From assembly GCF_019393635.1 (NCBI RefSeq), contig NC_057864.1:83764882-83828881 (forward strand): a stretch of 64,000 nt of DNA, given 5' to 3'. Of the stretch, positions 10,882 to 21,899 are shown one piece after another. Source of the stretch: Dromiciops gliroides (taxonomy: Eukaryota; Chordata; Mammalia; Microbiotheria; Microbiotheriidae). The translations under genes and the position numbers were made by a program. Position 1 is the stretch's first letter; every line of letters begins with the position of its first letter. The notes under the pieces were generated by a model. It was given only the letters and a program-made list of their open reading frames with translations. It was not told where the DNA came from and searched no databases.

Positions 10882-10952
<71 letters not shown>
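10882..10952. repeat. Compound (CT)n(CA)n microsatellite
   Basis: About 17 CT units pass directly into about 18 CA units. Confidence 0.95.
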
Positions 10953-10953
<1 letters not shown>

Positions 10954-10959
10954 ATGGTA

Positions 10960-11640
10960 TGATATGGTACCAATTATTTTTATGTAGCTAGGAGGACTGT
11001 CACTAAATGAATTTCATTCTTTCCCAAAAAGCAGTTTTCTTCCTTGAAATACCCTCTGAAGGCAGAGCAGATACTGTGATGACATCCACAATAATTGTTT
11101 TAAGTAGTTTCTCTTTCCATTTTCAGAACCACAAGCTCAAATCAAGGATTTTATTCCACAATCTCATCAACCCTACTGATACAAATTTTCCTGAAATAAA
11201 TCAGCATTTAATGTGAATGCTCTCAGGAAATACTCCCATAACTCATTGCAATCACTGTTTTTCATGGAAAGATAGTATGACACCTTTTTGTACATTTCAA
11301 TAACCTCATGAAGTTAAGGCTGATATGTACTAGCACTTCAAAATTAGTAACGGATTAATCAAAGGAAAAATGATAATTCTATCTTAAATATAAATGTAGA
11401 GTAATATTTTTTATTAAAGAGCTTGGATATTTTATATGATGGAATGTGTATGTCTAAACATATCATACATACATACATTCATAAATATGTATACATCTAT
11501 CTACTTATCTATTTTCTAACTATCATTTATCTATGTATGCATATAGACATATATTTCTTTTTTCCTTCACATTTGGGGTGGGTAATTTTCTAAAATTTCC
11601 TATTAATTCAATTGGTTTTTACTTGGTTCAATTTTTTGGT
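10960..11640. other. Unannotated AT-rich stretch
   Basis: It contains an impure CATA/CTAT-rich zone at 11461-11550. No gene or repeat family was recognised. Confidence 0.4.
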
Positions 11641-11649
11641 CTTCATTTT

Positions 11650-11960
11650 AATATTAAATAAATTCAAATAAATTAAACAAGAATTTATTCTGTGTCATCT
11701 ATGTGCAAGATACAATATTAAGCATTATGGAAAGACAAAAACAAAAGAACTTCTAACAATAAGGATTCTACATTTTTCTAAATAAAAAAATGCATACAGA
11801 TAGGCAAAACATATATATATACTAACTGCAAAGGAATTTTATAGGAGTGGGACATCATTAACAGACTCATGGAAAGCCTCTTAAAGATAATGGAATTGTA
11901 TCTGATCCTTGAAGGAAATTGGAGATACCAAGAGCCAGACTGAGGAAGAAAATGACACGC
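11650..11960 (+). repeat. Ancient interspersed repeat fragment of unassigned family
   Basis: ACAAGAATTTATTCTGTGTC, then ATGTGCAAGATACAATATTA recalls the widespread therian 'CATTTATTAAGCACCTACTATGTGCC' repeat also seen at 27270, 33425, 40390 and 63690. A 'CCTTGAAGGAAATTGGAG' piece that follows is part of the same pattern. Confidence 0.45.
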
Positions 11961-13180
11961 TGAAGGTATGGGAAACAGACTGACTACCCTACAAGAAATG
12001 TGGGTTATATAAGGCATAGCAAGGAGACTAGTTTGAATAAAATGAACTAACATTCACATCATATTTTAAAATTTACAAAGTATTTTCCCTGTGAGATAAA
12101 CCATGTAAGAGATGAGGAATGTGAGGCTCATAGGATAAATAACTTGAACACTGTTACATGACCATAAATTACTGGAATAGAGACTAGAGCGTGTATCTTT
12201 TGAAAGAGAGTACAACATTATTTCAAATAAATTGTATTTTTTTCTCAAAATCATATACTATTTTTATTGATTTTGTGTGAATTACAGCTTCATTAAATGT
12301 CGGAGAAATCATGACCACTCAAGATACTGGTAATCATTCTATTCAATATTGTTTTTATTTTCATTTTTTTTTAAAGAAAAAGTCTTTGCTTTGTTGGAGA
12401 AAGGTAGTCTTTATGTGGTAATGTATAAAACACAAACATCCCTATAGTTAATTCTATGTATGATAGAGAGACTGACAAATGAAGGCCCATTCTTATTAGC
12501 AATATAATGTTTGCTGATATTGTGCTCCCATGTTTAAGTAAAAGAGGGCCATGCTCTGGAGCTCAATCTGTAATTTTATGATTGTTTCCTGTCCACTTAC
12601 AATGTGATGACAAAGGACTTTTTGATTGGCTCTTAAGCAAGAATTGAGTTTACATGTAAAAGATATTCATATATTCAACTCAGATTCACCTTCCCTAGCT
12701 ATTTGACTGAGGAGGATGAACTGTTAAGGGTCTTTGCATTGAAAAACAACTAAGGGCCATCTTTTTCCCTGTCTATGGTCAGTGAGCACATGACCTTCCT
12801 ATTGCTTCCATCTCTTTCATAGAATCTATTCTTTACTGGTTTCAGGTGAAGTATTGGACATGGCCATATATTTGTATACTTCAAATTGTGAAAAGATACA
12901 TATATACATGCATAAATACACATATGTGTATGAATATATGTGGATATATGTTTAGAAGGAAGAGCAAGAAAGGATTTTTTTCAGGTAGTTCAGATCAGGA
13001 AAGTGTGATAGAGAATATTTGAGAGAAGAAATAATGATGGGAGAAAAAGGAGCAAATATGTCATCTGAATATACAACACACCACTTGGACAGAAACAAAA
13101 AGAAATATATGATAAATTTAAGGAAAAAATCTCAACAAACATAAAAGCATGATAGAGTATAGTTATCCACTAGTACTCTG
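11960..13180. other. Unannotated sequence
   Basis: AT-rich with no recognisable gene. An impure TATA/CATA patch lies at 12895-12950. Confidence 0.4.
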
Positions 13181-13182
13181 AA

Positions 13183-13592
13183 ACAAGTGATGTAGTAGAT
13201 AGAGCACTAGACATAGGTTCAGGGAAACCTGAATTCAAAACTATCCTTAGACTTTTGCTAGCTATATGGCCCTGAGAAATTTATTTGTCTGTTTTTTTTT
13301 TCTTTCTTGCAGGGCAATGGGGGTTAAGTGACTTGCCCAGGATCACACAGCTAGTAAGTGTCAAGTGTCTGAGGCCACATTTGAACTCAGATCCTCCTGA
13401 ATCCAGGACCGGTGCTTTATCCACTGAGCCACGTTGCTGCCCCAATTTATTTGTCTTTTGCCTCAGTTTTCTCCTCTGTATAACGGGGATAATAATACCA
13501 CCTACATGAAAGGGTGATTTTGAGGATCAAATGCTAATAATTTTAAAGTGCCTTGCACAGAGTAAATACTATGTAAATGACAGCTATTATTA
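13183..13592 (+). repeat. Old MIR/Ther-like SINE, split by a younger SINE
   Basis: The tRNA-like head is AGTAGATAGAGCACTAGACA. After the inserted SINE (13291-13443) the MIR-like tail resumes with CTCAGTTTTCTCCTCTGTAT, a GGGGATAATAATACCACCTA core and a 'CAGCTATTATT' end. Confidence 0.75.
13291..13443 (-). repeat. Mar1-type SINE with TSD
   Basis: On the + strand it appears as poly-T, GGCAATGGGGGTTAAGTGAC ... ACGTTGCTGCCCC. The 13-bp duplication AATTTATTTGTCT flanks it (13278-13290 and 13444-13456), inside the older SINE. Confidence 0.92.
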
Positions 13593-14289
13593 AAAAGCCC
13601 TCTCTCTACCAAAGATCAAAAAGCTACTTCTCCACTTGTCTTAATGATCCACAAAGGGAAATATAATATTGATGTAATTCTTATTAATATTTAGGAATTG
13701 TTTCCTAGGTGGATACAAAGGGAACTGTGGTGATAAGTAATTAGTGTCTACTAGAATTTGGGAAATAGGAGAGAAATCTTATATGGGTTGTTCATTTTGG
13801 AAGAACAGATCACAAAGTGATGAGAAGCATCAAATGACTAAAGAATTTAAGAAGATAACTGGAGAATTTAAAAAAGGCTTCATAGAGAAGACAGAACATG
13901 ATCTGGGCTTTGAAAGACAATATCTTTAATATCTTATATCTGTACTAGAATTTTGGTAAGTGCATGCATGTATTTGTATGTGCATATGTCCATGTGTGTG
14001 CTTGTGTGCTTACATGAATTCCTTAATATGGAGAACACATTTTGGACTTCATTTTTATTTGCATTCAAAATAGTGAACAAACAGATCATAGAGGTTGAGT
14101 AGGGCTAATTTCTTGCTTTGTCTTGCTATTGCCTTCTCATATTCTTTGATGTAGCTGGGTTTATACAAAAACAAAACAAAACAAAAAATTTTTTAAAATA
14201 CCAAATTGTAACCACATTACTGTTATGCAAAATACCTAGAGAATGATCATTCCCAAAGACTTTTGAATAACTAAAATGATCAAAATTTT

Positions 14290-14885
14290 GATACATATAA
14301 CTTCTCTGCTTGAAAATTTTCAGGGGCTACCTAAAGTAACTAGTGTAAAATATAAACTCCTCACCTAGGCATTTAAAGTACTCCACAGCAACCAGTCTCT
14401 AGGCTTCTTGGACAATAGTCTTCTCTTTCCATTCTACATTTCAACCAAACTAACTTCCTTGTTTACGGTGAATTCAGCACTCCTTTTTTTCCTCTGAAGA
14501 GGATGTCAACTGAAGAATGAAGAAAAGGTTTCATAGATAAAGTGGCATGTGATCAAAGTCTTGAGGGATAATATCATATTTCATTATTGTAGTATTAATA
14601 TGTGTGTTTATGTGAATTCTTAAAAAAGAGAAATATCTGGAGTATATATTCCAATCCCCTCTTAGAATATGTAACATTTCCATAATCTCAGTTAAAGTGC
14701 TATTTCCTAAAGGAAGCCTTTCATAATCTATTTATTTAGGGTTTATACTTATTTGTTGTCACATTGTTTCCCCCCAGTGAAATATGATCTCTTTGTAGAC
14801 AGGGATCCCCCCCATTATGCATTTGTATTTCTATTATCTTTTATGTAGTAAGCCCTTAATAAAAGTTTATTGGACTGAATTTGAT
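14290..14885 (+). repeat. L2-like LINE 3' region, fragmented
   Basis: A 5' piece (AAATATAAACTCCTCACCTA, 14348-14367) and a 3' piece (CCTAAAGGAAGCCTTTCAT at about 14706, ending AAGCCCTTAATAAAAGTTTATTGGACTGA at about 14851-14879) follow the L2 3' UTR order. The middle (14500-14640) is diverged, with wording similar to 13860-13930. Confidence 0.6.
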
Positions 14886-14889
14886 CAGC

Positions 14890-16290
14890 ATCTTATGCCA
14901 AAAAATTACCATGAAGTTGTGCTTGCTGGTTCAAATTTTCTCTAATATATTATTGACCTCTATTGCTGACAAATACTGTGAGAATTCATTATGTCTTATA
15001 CAGTATGGAAAGAAAGAATGTGTAAAATGAAAGTGTTTTATTAGATGTTCTTTCATGTCTCTACAAAGCAAAATCTTATGAACTGCCATAGATATAATAT
15101 TTGGCAGTATGAGTCAATACAAAGTCACTAGGGAAAGTTGTATTACATTAAAAAAATCAAAGAAAAATGTTTAACATCTCATTAAATTTCCCTTAATGAA
15201 GCTAGATTTGCTGAGTAGTTCTTAATTATTGCTGATTTTTTATTTTTTCCTTCTTATTATTCCTATGGTTAACATACATACATAGCATGAGTATTTTAGT
15301 AATAAACTATAACATTTATGGCATGTGAGACAATATGCTAGAGTACAAGTATGAAGTTATAGATAGATATAGGGAAAGGTTCATTATTCTAAGACATTTT
15401 AACACTTCCAGATATACAATTCTTTTTGACTGAAATTTCTCAGAAGCTAATTAAAAACTAATATACAAGTTGAGATATAGGAAGATGTAAAATAGGAAGA
15501 TCTATTATGATAACAGTACAAATGTGAATGTATTCAGCTAGTAATGAACAGCTGATAATCAGATACATGAAAGCTTAATGAACCAGGTCCTTTCAGATTG
15601 ATGGGTTCCTAACTAAAAAGTCCAGCACACAGATAAATATTTCAGAAAGGAAAGAAACCACATAATGAAATAAGAAGTATACACATGTGTTGTTCAAGAA
15701 GATAAAAATTTAAATTCATACTTTATTGATACTGCCTTAGACAATCTTTAAATATTTTTGTTGTCCTAAAGAATAAGTAAACCAAAGAATGTATATGGCT
15801 CAGAATTGTCATTAAGTAGAAATAATCGAGAATATGAGCTTTACTGGCCTAACTGACAAATTTCAAGGCACACTGAACTTCAAAGACAATGGATCTCTTT
15901 GAATACTTGGGAAGGTGTTTCCTGACATTTTATATTCTCTTGTGTTATAATTATGAGAGGTGAATATATTAAATATGATAAAAATCAATTAATTCCTGCA
16001 TAACACTACACAGTAAATCCCATTAATTTAGACCAAGGCAGGCAAGATTGAAAAATATAATACTTTTAAAGGAAATGCTGATTGATATTTTTAATTCCAG
16101 ATATTAATTCCACCTTAACTATGTTGGGAAGTAGAAGGGTTTTAATCAAAAACTTTAAATAAGAAGAATTACATTTTATAGATATATTCCATATTACAAT
16201 TATTCTATGTAACTGATATTTCTAAAATCCTCTTAAAATGTCTTCTCAAAGTAGAGAAATATTACAACTATACTTGCTGTAGCATCCTCA
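14890..16290. other. Unannotated AT-rich sequence
   Basis: About 1.4 kb with no gene, SINE or LINE that I can recognise. Confidence 0.4.
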
Positions 16291-16465
16291 ATTTATTTTA
16301 TTTATTCTCTTTTTTTTAATGTATGAGGTATTTTATTTTTTCCGTTACATGTAAAGATAGTTCTCGACTTTTGTTTATACATGCTTTACAATTTCAGATT
16401 TTTCTCCCTCCCTCCCCCCTCCCCTAGACAGCAGGTAATCTGATATAGGTTATATCTATATATCT

Positions 16466-16520
16466 CTATACATATACATATATATATATATATACACACA
16501 CATACATATATATATACACA
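16466..16520. repeat. (TA)n-rich microsatellite in L1 3' UTR
   Basis: ATATATAC-type repeats follow GATATAGGTTATATC. Copy B has a TA array at the same place (51720-51742). Confidence 0.85.
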
Positions 16521-16767
16521 TAATAACATTAATCCTATTTCTGCATTAATCCTGTTACAAGAGAAAGAATCAGAGCAGTGATGCAAAACCTCAAAATAGA
16601 AAAAAAAACAACAGCACCCACAACAAAAGAAATAATATGGTTTAATCAGCATCTATACTCCACAGTTCTTTCTTTCTTTTTTTTTTTTTGGATTTGGAGA
16701 CCCTCTTCTATCATGAGTTCCCTGGAACTCTTCTGTACCATTGCATTGGTGAGAAGAATATAGTCCA

Positions 16768-17430
16768 TCACAGTAGGTCAACACTCAATGTTGATGATAC
16801 TGTGTACAATGTTCTGGTTCTGCTCATCTCACTCATCATCAGCTCACGTAAGACCCTCCAGGTTTCTCTGAACCCTTCCTGCTCATCATTTCTTACAGCA
16901 CAGTAGTATTCCATTGTATTCATATACCACAACTTGTCCAGCCATTCCCCAATTGATGGGCACCCCCTCAACTTCCAATTCCTTGCTACCACGTAAAGAG
17001 CAGCTATAAATATTTTTGTACATGTGGGTCCCTTTCCCCCTCCCATGATTTCTTTGGGCAAAAGACCTAAAAGTGGGATTGCTGGGTCAAAGGGTATGCA
17101 CAGCTTTATTGCCCTTTGGGCATAATTCCAAATTGCTCTCCAGAATGGTTGGATTAGCTCACAGCTCCACCAACAATGCATTAGTGTTCCAATTTTCCCA
17201 CAGCCTCTCCAACATTTATTATCTTCCTTTTTTGTCATTTTAGCCAATCTGATAGGTGTCAGGTGGTACCTCAGAGTTGTTTTAATTTGCATCTCTCTAA
17301 TCATTAGAGATTTAGAGCATTTTTTCATATGGGAATAGATACCTTTGGTTTCTTCATCAGAAAACTGCCTGTTCATATCCTTTGACCATTTCTCAATTGG
17401 GGAATGACTTGGATTCTTATAAATTTGAGG
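16768..17430 (-). pseudogene. L1 ORF2 C-terminal segment (copy A)
   Basis: The readable frame, from its first Met at 17376, begins MNRQFSDEE and contains MKKCSKSLMIREMQIKTTLR. A Cys-rich CWRGC...H...C motif follows (C-x3-C-x7-H-x4-C, residues ~54-72), the conserved C-terminal motif of L1 ORF2p. It ends TVSSTLSVDLL. The frame is offset from the upstream RT frame because the deletion near 17430 is not a multiple of three. This domain binds RNA and is needed for retrotransposition in studied L1s. Confidence 0.85.
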
Positions 17431-18413
17431 CTTGATTCTCGAGGATTCCTTAAATATACCATCATATCATCTGCAAAGAGTGATAGTTTTGTTTCCTCCT
17501 TGCCTATTCTAATTCCTTTAATTCCTTTCTCTTCTCTGATTGCTAAAGCTAACATTTCTAGGACAATATTAAATAATAGGGGTGATAATGGACATACCTG
17601 TTTCACCCCTGATCTTATTGGGAAGGCCTCTAATTTATCTCCATTGCATATAATACTTGCTGATGGCTTTAGGTAGATACTGTTTATTATTCTAAGGAAA
17701 GCTCCCCCTATTCCTAAACTCTCTAGTATTTTTATTAGGAATGGGTGCTGTACTTTGTCAAAAGCTTTCTCTGCATCTATTGAGATAATCATATGATTTT
17801 GGTTGGTTTTCTTATTGATGTGGTTGATTATGTTAATAGTTTTCCTAATGTTGAACCAGCCCTGCATTCCTGGTATAAATCCCACCTGGTCATAGTGTAT
17901 TATCCTGGTGATCACTTGCTGTAATCTCCTTGCTAATATCTTATTTAAGATTTTAGCATCAATATTCATTAGGGAAATTGGTCTATAACTTTCTTTCTCT
18001 GTTTTTGCTTTCCCTGGTTTTGGTATCACCACCATATTTGTGTCATAAAACGAATTTGGTAGAACTCCTTCTTCACCTATTTTTCCAAACAATTTGTATA
18101 ATATTGGAATTAATTGTTCTTTAAATGTTTGGTAAAATTCACCCGTAAACCCATCTGGCCCTGGGGATTTTTTCTTAGGGAGTTCATTAATAGCTTGTTC
18201 AATTTCTTTTTCTAATATGGGTTTATTTAAGGATTTTATTTCCTCTTCAGTTAACCTGGGCAGTTTGTATTTTTGTAAATATTCATCCATTTCATTTAGA
18301 TTGTCATATTTATTGGCATACAGTTGGGCAAAATATTTCCTAATTATTGCTTTAATTTCCACTTCATTGGTGGTAACATCACCCTTTTCATTTTTGATAC
18401 TGGTAATTTGGTT
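17373..18413 (-). pseudogene. L1 ORF2 reverse transcriptase segment (copy A)
   Basis: This is the same frame as the endonuclease segment, separated from it only by a TAA at 18414-18416. RT landmarks in order are [45 protein letters not shown] and the catalytic block [11 protein letters not shown]. Coding sequence then jumps out of RT soon after NPRESS, at the deletion. The RT would copy L1 RNA at nicked target DNA, but the thumb and following region (about 970 bp by comparison with 52655-53620) are gone, so this copy cannot encode a working enzyme. Confidence 0.9.
17430..17440. other. Breakpoint of ~0.97-kb internal deletion in L1 copy A
   Basis: Left of the point the sequence follows copy B up to TATAAATTTGA (copy B 52654). 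Right of it, TTCTCGAGGATTCC follows copy B from about 53621. About seven bases between (GGCTTGA) match neither side clearly and look like junction filler. Confidence 0.8.
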
Positions 18414-19571
18414 TTATTCTTTCTTTTTTTTAATCAAATTAACCAATATTTTATCTATTTTATTGGTTTTTTCATAAAACCAGCTCTTAGTTTTATTGAT
18501 TAATTCTATAGTTTTTTTGCTTTCAATCTTATTAATTTCTCCTTTAATTTTCAGGATCTCTAATTTAGTGTCTAATTGGGGATTTCTAATTTGTTCTTTT
18601 TCTAGCTTTTTAAGTTGCATGCCCAATTCATTAATCCCCTCTTTCTCTTTCTTATTCATGTAAGCATTTAGAGCTATAAATTTTCCCCTAAGCACTGCTT
18701 TGGCTGCATCCCATAGATTTTGGTATGTTGTCTCATTATTGTCATTCTCTTGGATAAAGTTATTGATTGTTTCTATGATTTCTTGTTTGGCCCATTCATT
18801 CTTTAGAATGAAATTATTTAGTTTCCAATTGATTTTCATTCTACTTTTCCCTGGCTCTTTCTTACATGTAATTTTTATTGCATCATGATCTGAGAAGGAT
18901 GCATTTACTATTTCTGCCTTTCTACATTTGACTATGATGTTTTTGTGCCCTAATACATGGTCAATTTTTGAAAATGCGCCATGTACTGCTGAGAAAAAGG
19001 TATATTCCTTTCTATCCCCATTCAACTTTCTCCCGACATCTATCATGTCTAACTTTTCTAGTAATCTATTCACCTCTTTCACTTCTTTCTTATTTATTTT
19101 TTGGCTAGATTTACCTAATTCTGAGAGGGGGAGATTCAGATCCCCCACTAGTATAGTATTACTGTCTAATTCCTCTTGTAACTCATTTAACTTCTCCTCT
19201 AAGAACTTGGATGCTATACCACTTGGCGCATACATATTCAATATTGATATTACTTCATTATCTATAGTACCTTTAAGTAAGATGTAATTTCCTTCCTTAT
19301 CTCTTTTAATGAGATCTATTTTTGCCTGCACTTTGTCTGAGATAAGGATTGCTACCCCTGCCTTTTTTACTTTAGCTGAGGCATAATATATTCTGCTCCA
19401 GCCTTTTACCTTTACTCTGTGTGTATCTCTCTGCTTCAAATGTGTTTCTTGTAAACAGCATATTGTAGGGTTCTGGTTTTTAATCCACTCTGCAATTCGC
19501 TTCCGTTTTATAGCAGAGTTCATCCCATTCACATTCACAGTTATTATTACTGACTGTCTATTCCCCTCCAT
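18414..19571 (-). CDS. L1 ORF2 N-terminal endonuclease segment (copy A, open over 385 codons)
   Basis: The start MEGNRQSVIITVNVNGMNS is the canonical ORF2 N-terminus. APE-type endonuclease landmarks are present: Asn13 in the NVNG box, Glu42 in CLQETHL, the NMYAPSG block, GDLNLPLS (metal-binding Asp, ~residue 143), and the C-terminal SDHDAIKI box. The enzyme nicks T-rich target DNA to prime reverse transcription. The frame closes at TAA 18414; in copy B the aligned site is part of a Lys-rich stretch with no stop. The first Met was chosen by homology to ORF2 starts. The ORF1 stop lies 579 bp upstream. Whether any product is made cannot be judged. Confidence 0.9.
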   Translation of the reverse strand: MEGNRQSVIITVNVNGMNSAIKRKRIAEWIKNQNPTICCLQETHLKQRDTHRVKVKGWSRIYYASAKVKKAGVAILISDKVQAKIDLIKRDKEGNYILLKGTIDNEVISILNMYAPSGIASKFLEEKLNELQEELDSNTILVGDLNLPLSELGKSSQKINKKEVKEVNRLLEKLDMIDVGRKLNGDRKEYTFFSAVHGAFSKIDHVLGHKNIIVKCRKAEIVNASFSDHDAIKITCKKEPGKSRMKINWKLNNFILKNEWAKQEIIETINNFIQENDNNETTYQNLWDAAKAVLRGKFIALNAYMNKKEKEGINELGMQLKKLEKEQIRNPQLDTKLEILKIKGEINKIESKKTIELINKTKSWFYEKTNKIDKILVNLIKKKKE

Positions 19572-20150
19572 TCTATTTACCCCCTTTGTACTTTCCCCCC
19601 TTCTTTCACCCTATTCCTCCTCACCGACGTTTTACTTCTTACCCCTGCCTCCCCCGATCTGCCCTCCCTTTTTATCACCCCCCTCTCTTTTCTTTACCCT
19701 TTTCTCCCTTGCTTTTGTCCTCCCTTCTATCAGTCCCCCCCTTTCCCTTCCCCTTTTGTTTCCCTAAAGAATGAGTTAAGTTTCTTTATCCCAATGAACG
19801 TATATGTTATACCCTCTTTGAGTCAAATCTAATGAGAATAGGGTTGAAACCATGTTACCCCCTCCTTTCTTTCCCTCTATTGTAATAGGTTTTTTCCACC
19901 TCTTCATATAATATAATTCATCCCATTCCACCTCCCCTTTCCTCTCCTCCCTATAGACTCCCTTTTTATCCCCTTAATTCTTTTGTATCATCACATCAAA
20001 GACAATTTATATTTATACCCTCTATATAAAGTCCTTCTCTCTGCCCAAATACATTTACAGTTCTTAAGAGTTATGAGTATTATCTTCCTGTGTAGGGATA
20101 TAAACAGTTTAACCTAATAGGGTAACTTTTTTTCCCCCCTGTTTACCTTT
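19572..20150 (-). other. L1 inter-ORF spacer (copy A), purine-rich on the sense strand
   Basis: 579 bp lie between the ORF1 stop (20151-20153) and the ORF2 ATG (19569-19571). The + strand shows C/T-rich tracts such as CCTTTTCTCCCTTGCTTTTG. Copy B has a spacer of the same length (56100-56678). No long frame is present. Confidence 0.8.
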
Positions 20151-21298
20151 TTAAACTTCTCTTGAGTCTTGTATGTTGAGATCAAATTTTCTATTCAGTT
20201 CTGGTCTTTTCACCAGGAAAGATTGAAAGTCCCCAATGTCATTAAATGTCCATCTTTTCCCCTGAAAGAAAATGCACATTTTTGCTGGGCAATAGATTCT
20301 CGGCTGCAATCCAAGCTCCTTTGCCTTCCGGAATATCATATTCCAAGCCTTGCAGTCCTTTACTGTTGAAGCTGCCAGGTCCTGAGCAATCCTGACTGTG
20401 GCTCCATGATATTTAAATTGCTTCTTTCTGGCTGCTTGGAGTATTTTCTCCTTCACCTGATAATTCTGGAATTTGGCTACAATATTCCTTGGAGTTTTCC
20501 TTTTGGGGTCTCTTTCAGGAGGTGATCGGTGGATTCTTTCAATGATGATTTTATCCTCTGATTCTATGATATCAGGGCAGTTCTCCTTAATAATTTCCTG
20601 GAATATGGTGTCTAGATTCTTTTTCTGGTCATGGCTTTCAGGCAGTCCAATGATTCTCAAATTGTCTCTCCTCGATCTGTTTTCCAGATCAGTTGTCTTT
20701 CCAATGAGGTATTTCACATTTTCTTCTATTTTTTCATTTTTTTGATTCTGCTTGACTGATTCTTGGTGTCTCATGGATTCCTTATCTTCCAAATGTCCCA
20801 CTTTAATTTTTAAGGCATTGTTTTCTTCAGTGAGATTATGCACCTTTTTTTCCATTTGGCTAAGTGAATTTTTTAAGGTATTGTTTTCTTCAGTGAGGTT
20901 ATGCACCTTTTTTTTCCATTTGGCTAAGTGAATTTTTTAAGGTATTGTTTTCTTCAGTGAGATTATGCAGCTTTTTTTTCCATTTGGCCAAATGAATTTT
21001 TTAAGGCTTTGTTTTCTTCAGCTTCTTTTTCCAAGCTGCTGATTCTTTTTTCATAGTTTTTTTGTTTTGCTTTCATTTCTCTCCCCATTTTTTCTTCTAC
21101 CTCTTGAAATTGATTTTTTAAATTGTTTTTGAGCTCTTCCAGGAAGGCTTTTTGTTCTTGAGACCAATTCACCTTCCCTTGTGAGGCTTCAGATGTAGAC
21201 AATTTGAGGCTATTGTCCTCATCTGAGTTTGTGTTGGCTTCTTCCCTATTGATACAGAAGCTCTCAATGGAGAGGGCTCTTTTTTGCTTCTTACTCAT
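20151..21298 (-). pseudogene. L1 ORF1, frameshifted in the coiled coil (copy A)
   Basis: The N-terminus MSKKQKRALSIESFCINREE starts at 21298. It is followed by a long coiled coil (EELKNNLKNQFQEVEEKMG; repeated LTEENN.LKNS.SQMEKK units). The RRM-like block RRDNLRIIGLPES and the C-terminal domain (IERIHRSPPERDPK, RNIVAKFQNYQVKEKI) come next, and the frame ends IQDSREV at 20151. ORF1p is the trimeric RNA-binding chaperone of the L1 RNP. Three tandem 63/64-bp units at 20818-21008 carry one extra T in two of them, which splits the frame into 20963-21298 and 20151-20906. Confidence 0.9.
20818..21008. repeat. Three tandem 63-64-bp units encoding ORF1 coiled-coil heptads
   Basis: Units start at TTGTTTTCTTCAGTGAG: 20818-20880 (63 bp), 20881-20944 (64 bp) and 20945-21008 (64 bp). 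The 64-bp units carry one extra T in the T-run. Each encodes about 21 residues of the LTEENN...QMEKKVHN type. Copy B has one such unit (about 57304-57365). Confidence 0.9.
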
Positions 21299-21881
21299 TA
21301 TTGCAGCTTATTTATTTATTCTTTAAGTTGAGGTCTGCTCTGGGGGCACCAGGGTCCCTGTTTTGGGCTTCTTGTGCAGGTGTATAGATGCTGTGTGACC
21401 GGGCTTTTACTCTGAGGCCTTTATGGTGTGTGGAGATGCCCCGCCCTGCACTTCCTGTCTGATTGTGCTCGGCCAGCCAGGCGCCAGACCCCGGCGTCTG
21501 ATCCCTCCTGACCCGTTTGTGGCCCTGTCAGCCGGTGCAGGTAGGTTTTTCCACTGTCCTTCTTGGCCACCAGATTTTTGAACCAGGTTCCGGGAGCCTC
21601 AGTTGTTCGGCTGTGGCCCACAGCTCCTGCTGACTTGCCCCGACCCCCTCGGCGCTGGGTTGCTGCCCTGCGCTGGGCCTCCCTTTTGCCTGAGTCAGAC
21701 CTACCTTTTCCTGAACTCTTCTAAATTATCTCTGGTTGGAGGACTGTGTCTCTCTGTCTCTTTGCAGGTTCTGTAGTTTCAGAATCCATCCAGAGGCTTG
21801 ATTTAATGTTCGTTTTGAGGGAACAGAAGGAGAGCTCAGGCAGCTTGCTGCTTCCTCTCCACCATCTTGGCTCCGTCCCCC
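21299..21881 (-). promoter_or_regulatory. L1 5' UTR (copy A), presumptive internal promoter
   Basis: About 580 bp precede ORF1 and end at the conserved terminus GGAGCCAAGATGG. The segment 21420-21700 is richer in G+C and CpG than its surroundings. L1 5' UTRs carry an internal RNA polymerase II promoter; activity here is inferred, not seen. Confidence 0.6.
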
Positions 21882-21899
21882 TATTTTATTTATTCTTCA

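Larger units (their letters stand above)
16309..21881 (-). mobile_element. Near full-length L1 LINE (copy A), internally deleted
   Basis: The element runs from its 5' end GGGGACGGAGCCAAGATGG (minus strand, at 21881) through the 5' UTR, ORF1, spacer, ORF2 and 3' UTR to an A-tail seen as T-run 16310-16317. A perfect 15-bp TSD, TATTTTATTTATTCT, lies at 16294-16308 and 21882-21896. The length of 5.57 kb is about 1 kb short of what copy B implies, because part of ORF2 after the FADD motif is missing. A CpG-bearing 5' UTR (21420-21700), long frames and a perfect TSD suggest it is the younger of the two minus-strand L1s. The ORF2 stop and deletion make it non-autonomous. Confidence 0.93.

Noticed and set aside
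13285-13509. Short frames with RVTQLVSVKCLRPDLNSGPPES-like text, also at 32272, 38422 and 46757
   Set aside because: These are translations of the Mar1-type SINE in various frames, not genes.
18928-19287. Plus-strand frames of 60-119 codons across the L1s (also 55294-55653)
   Set aside because: Antisense shadows of L1 ORF2; the sense strand carries the recognised domains.
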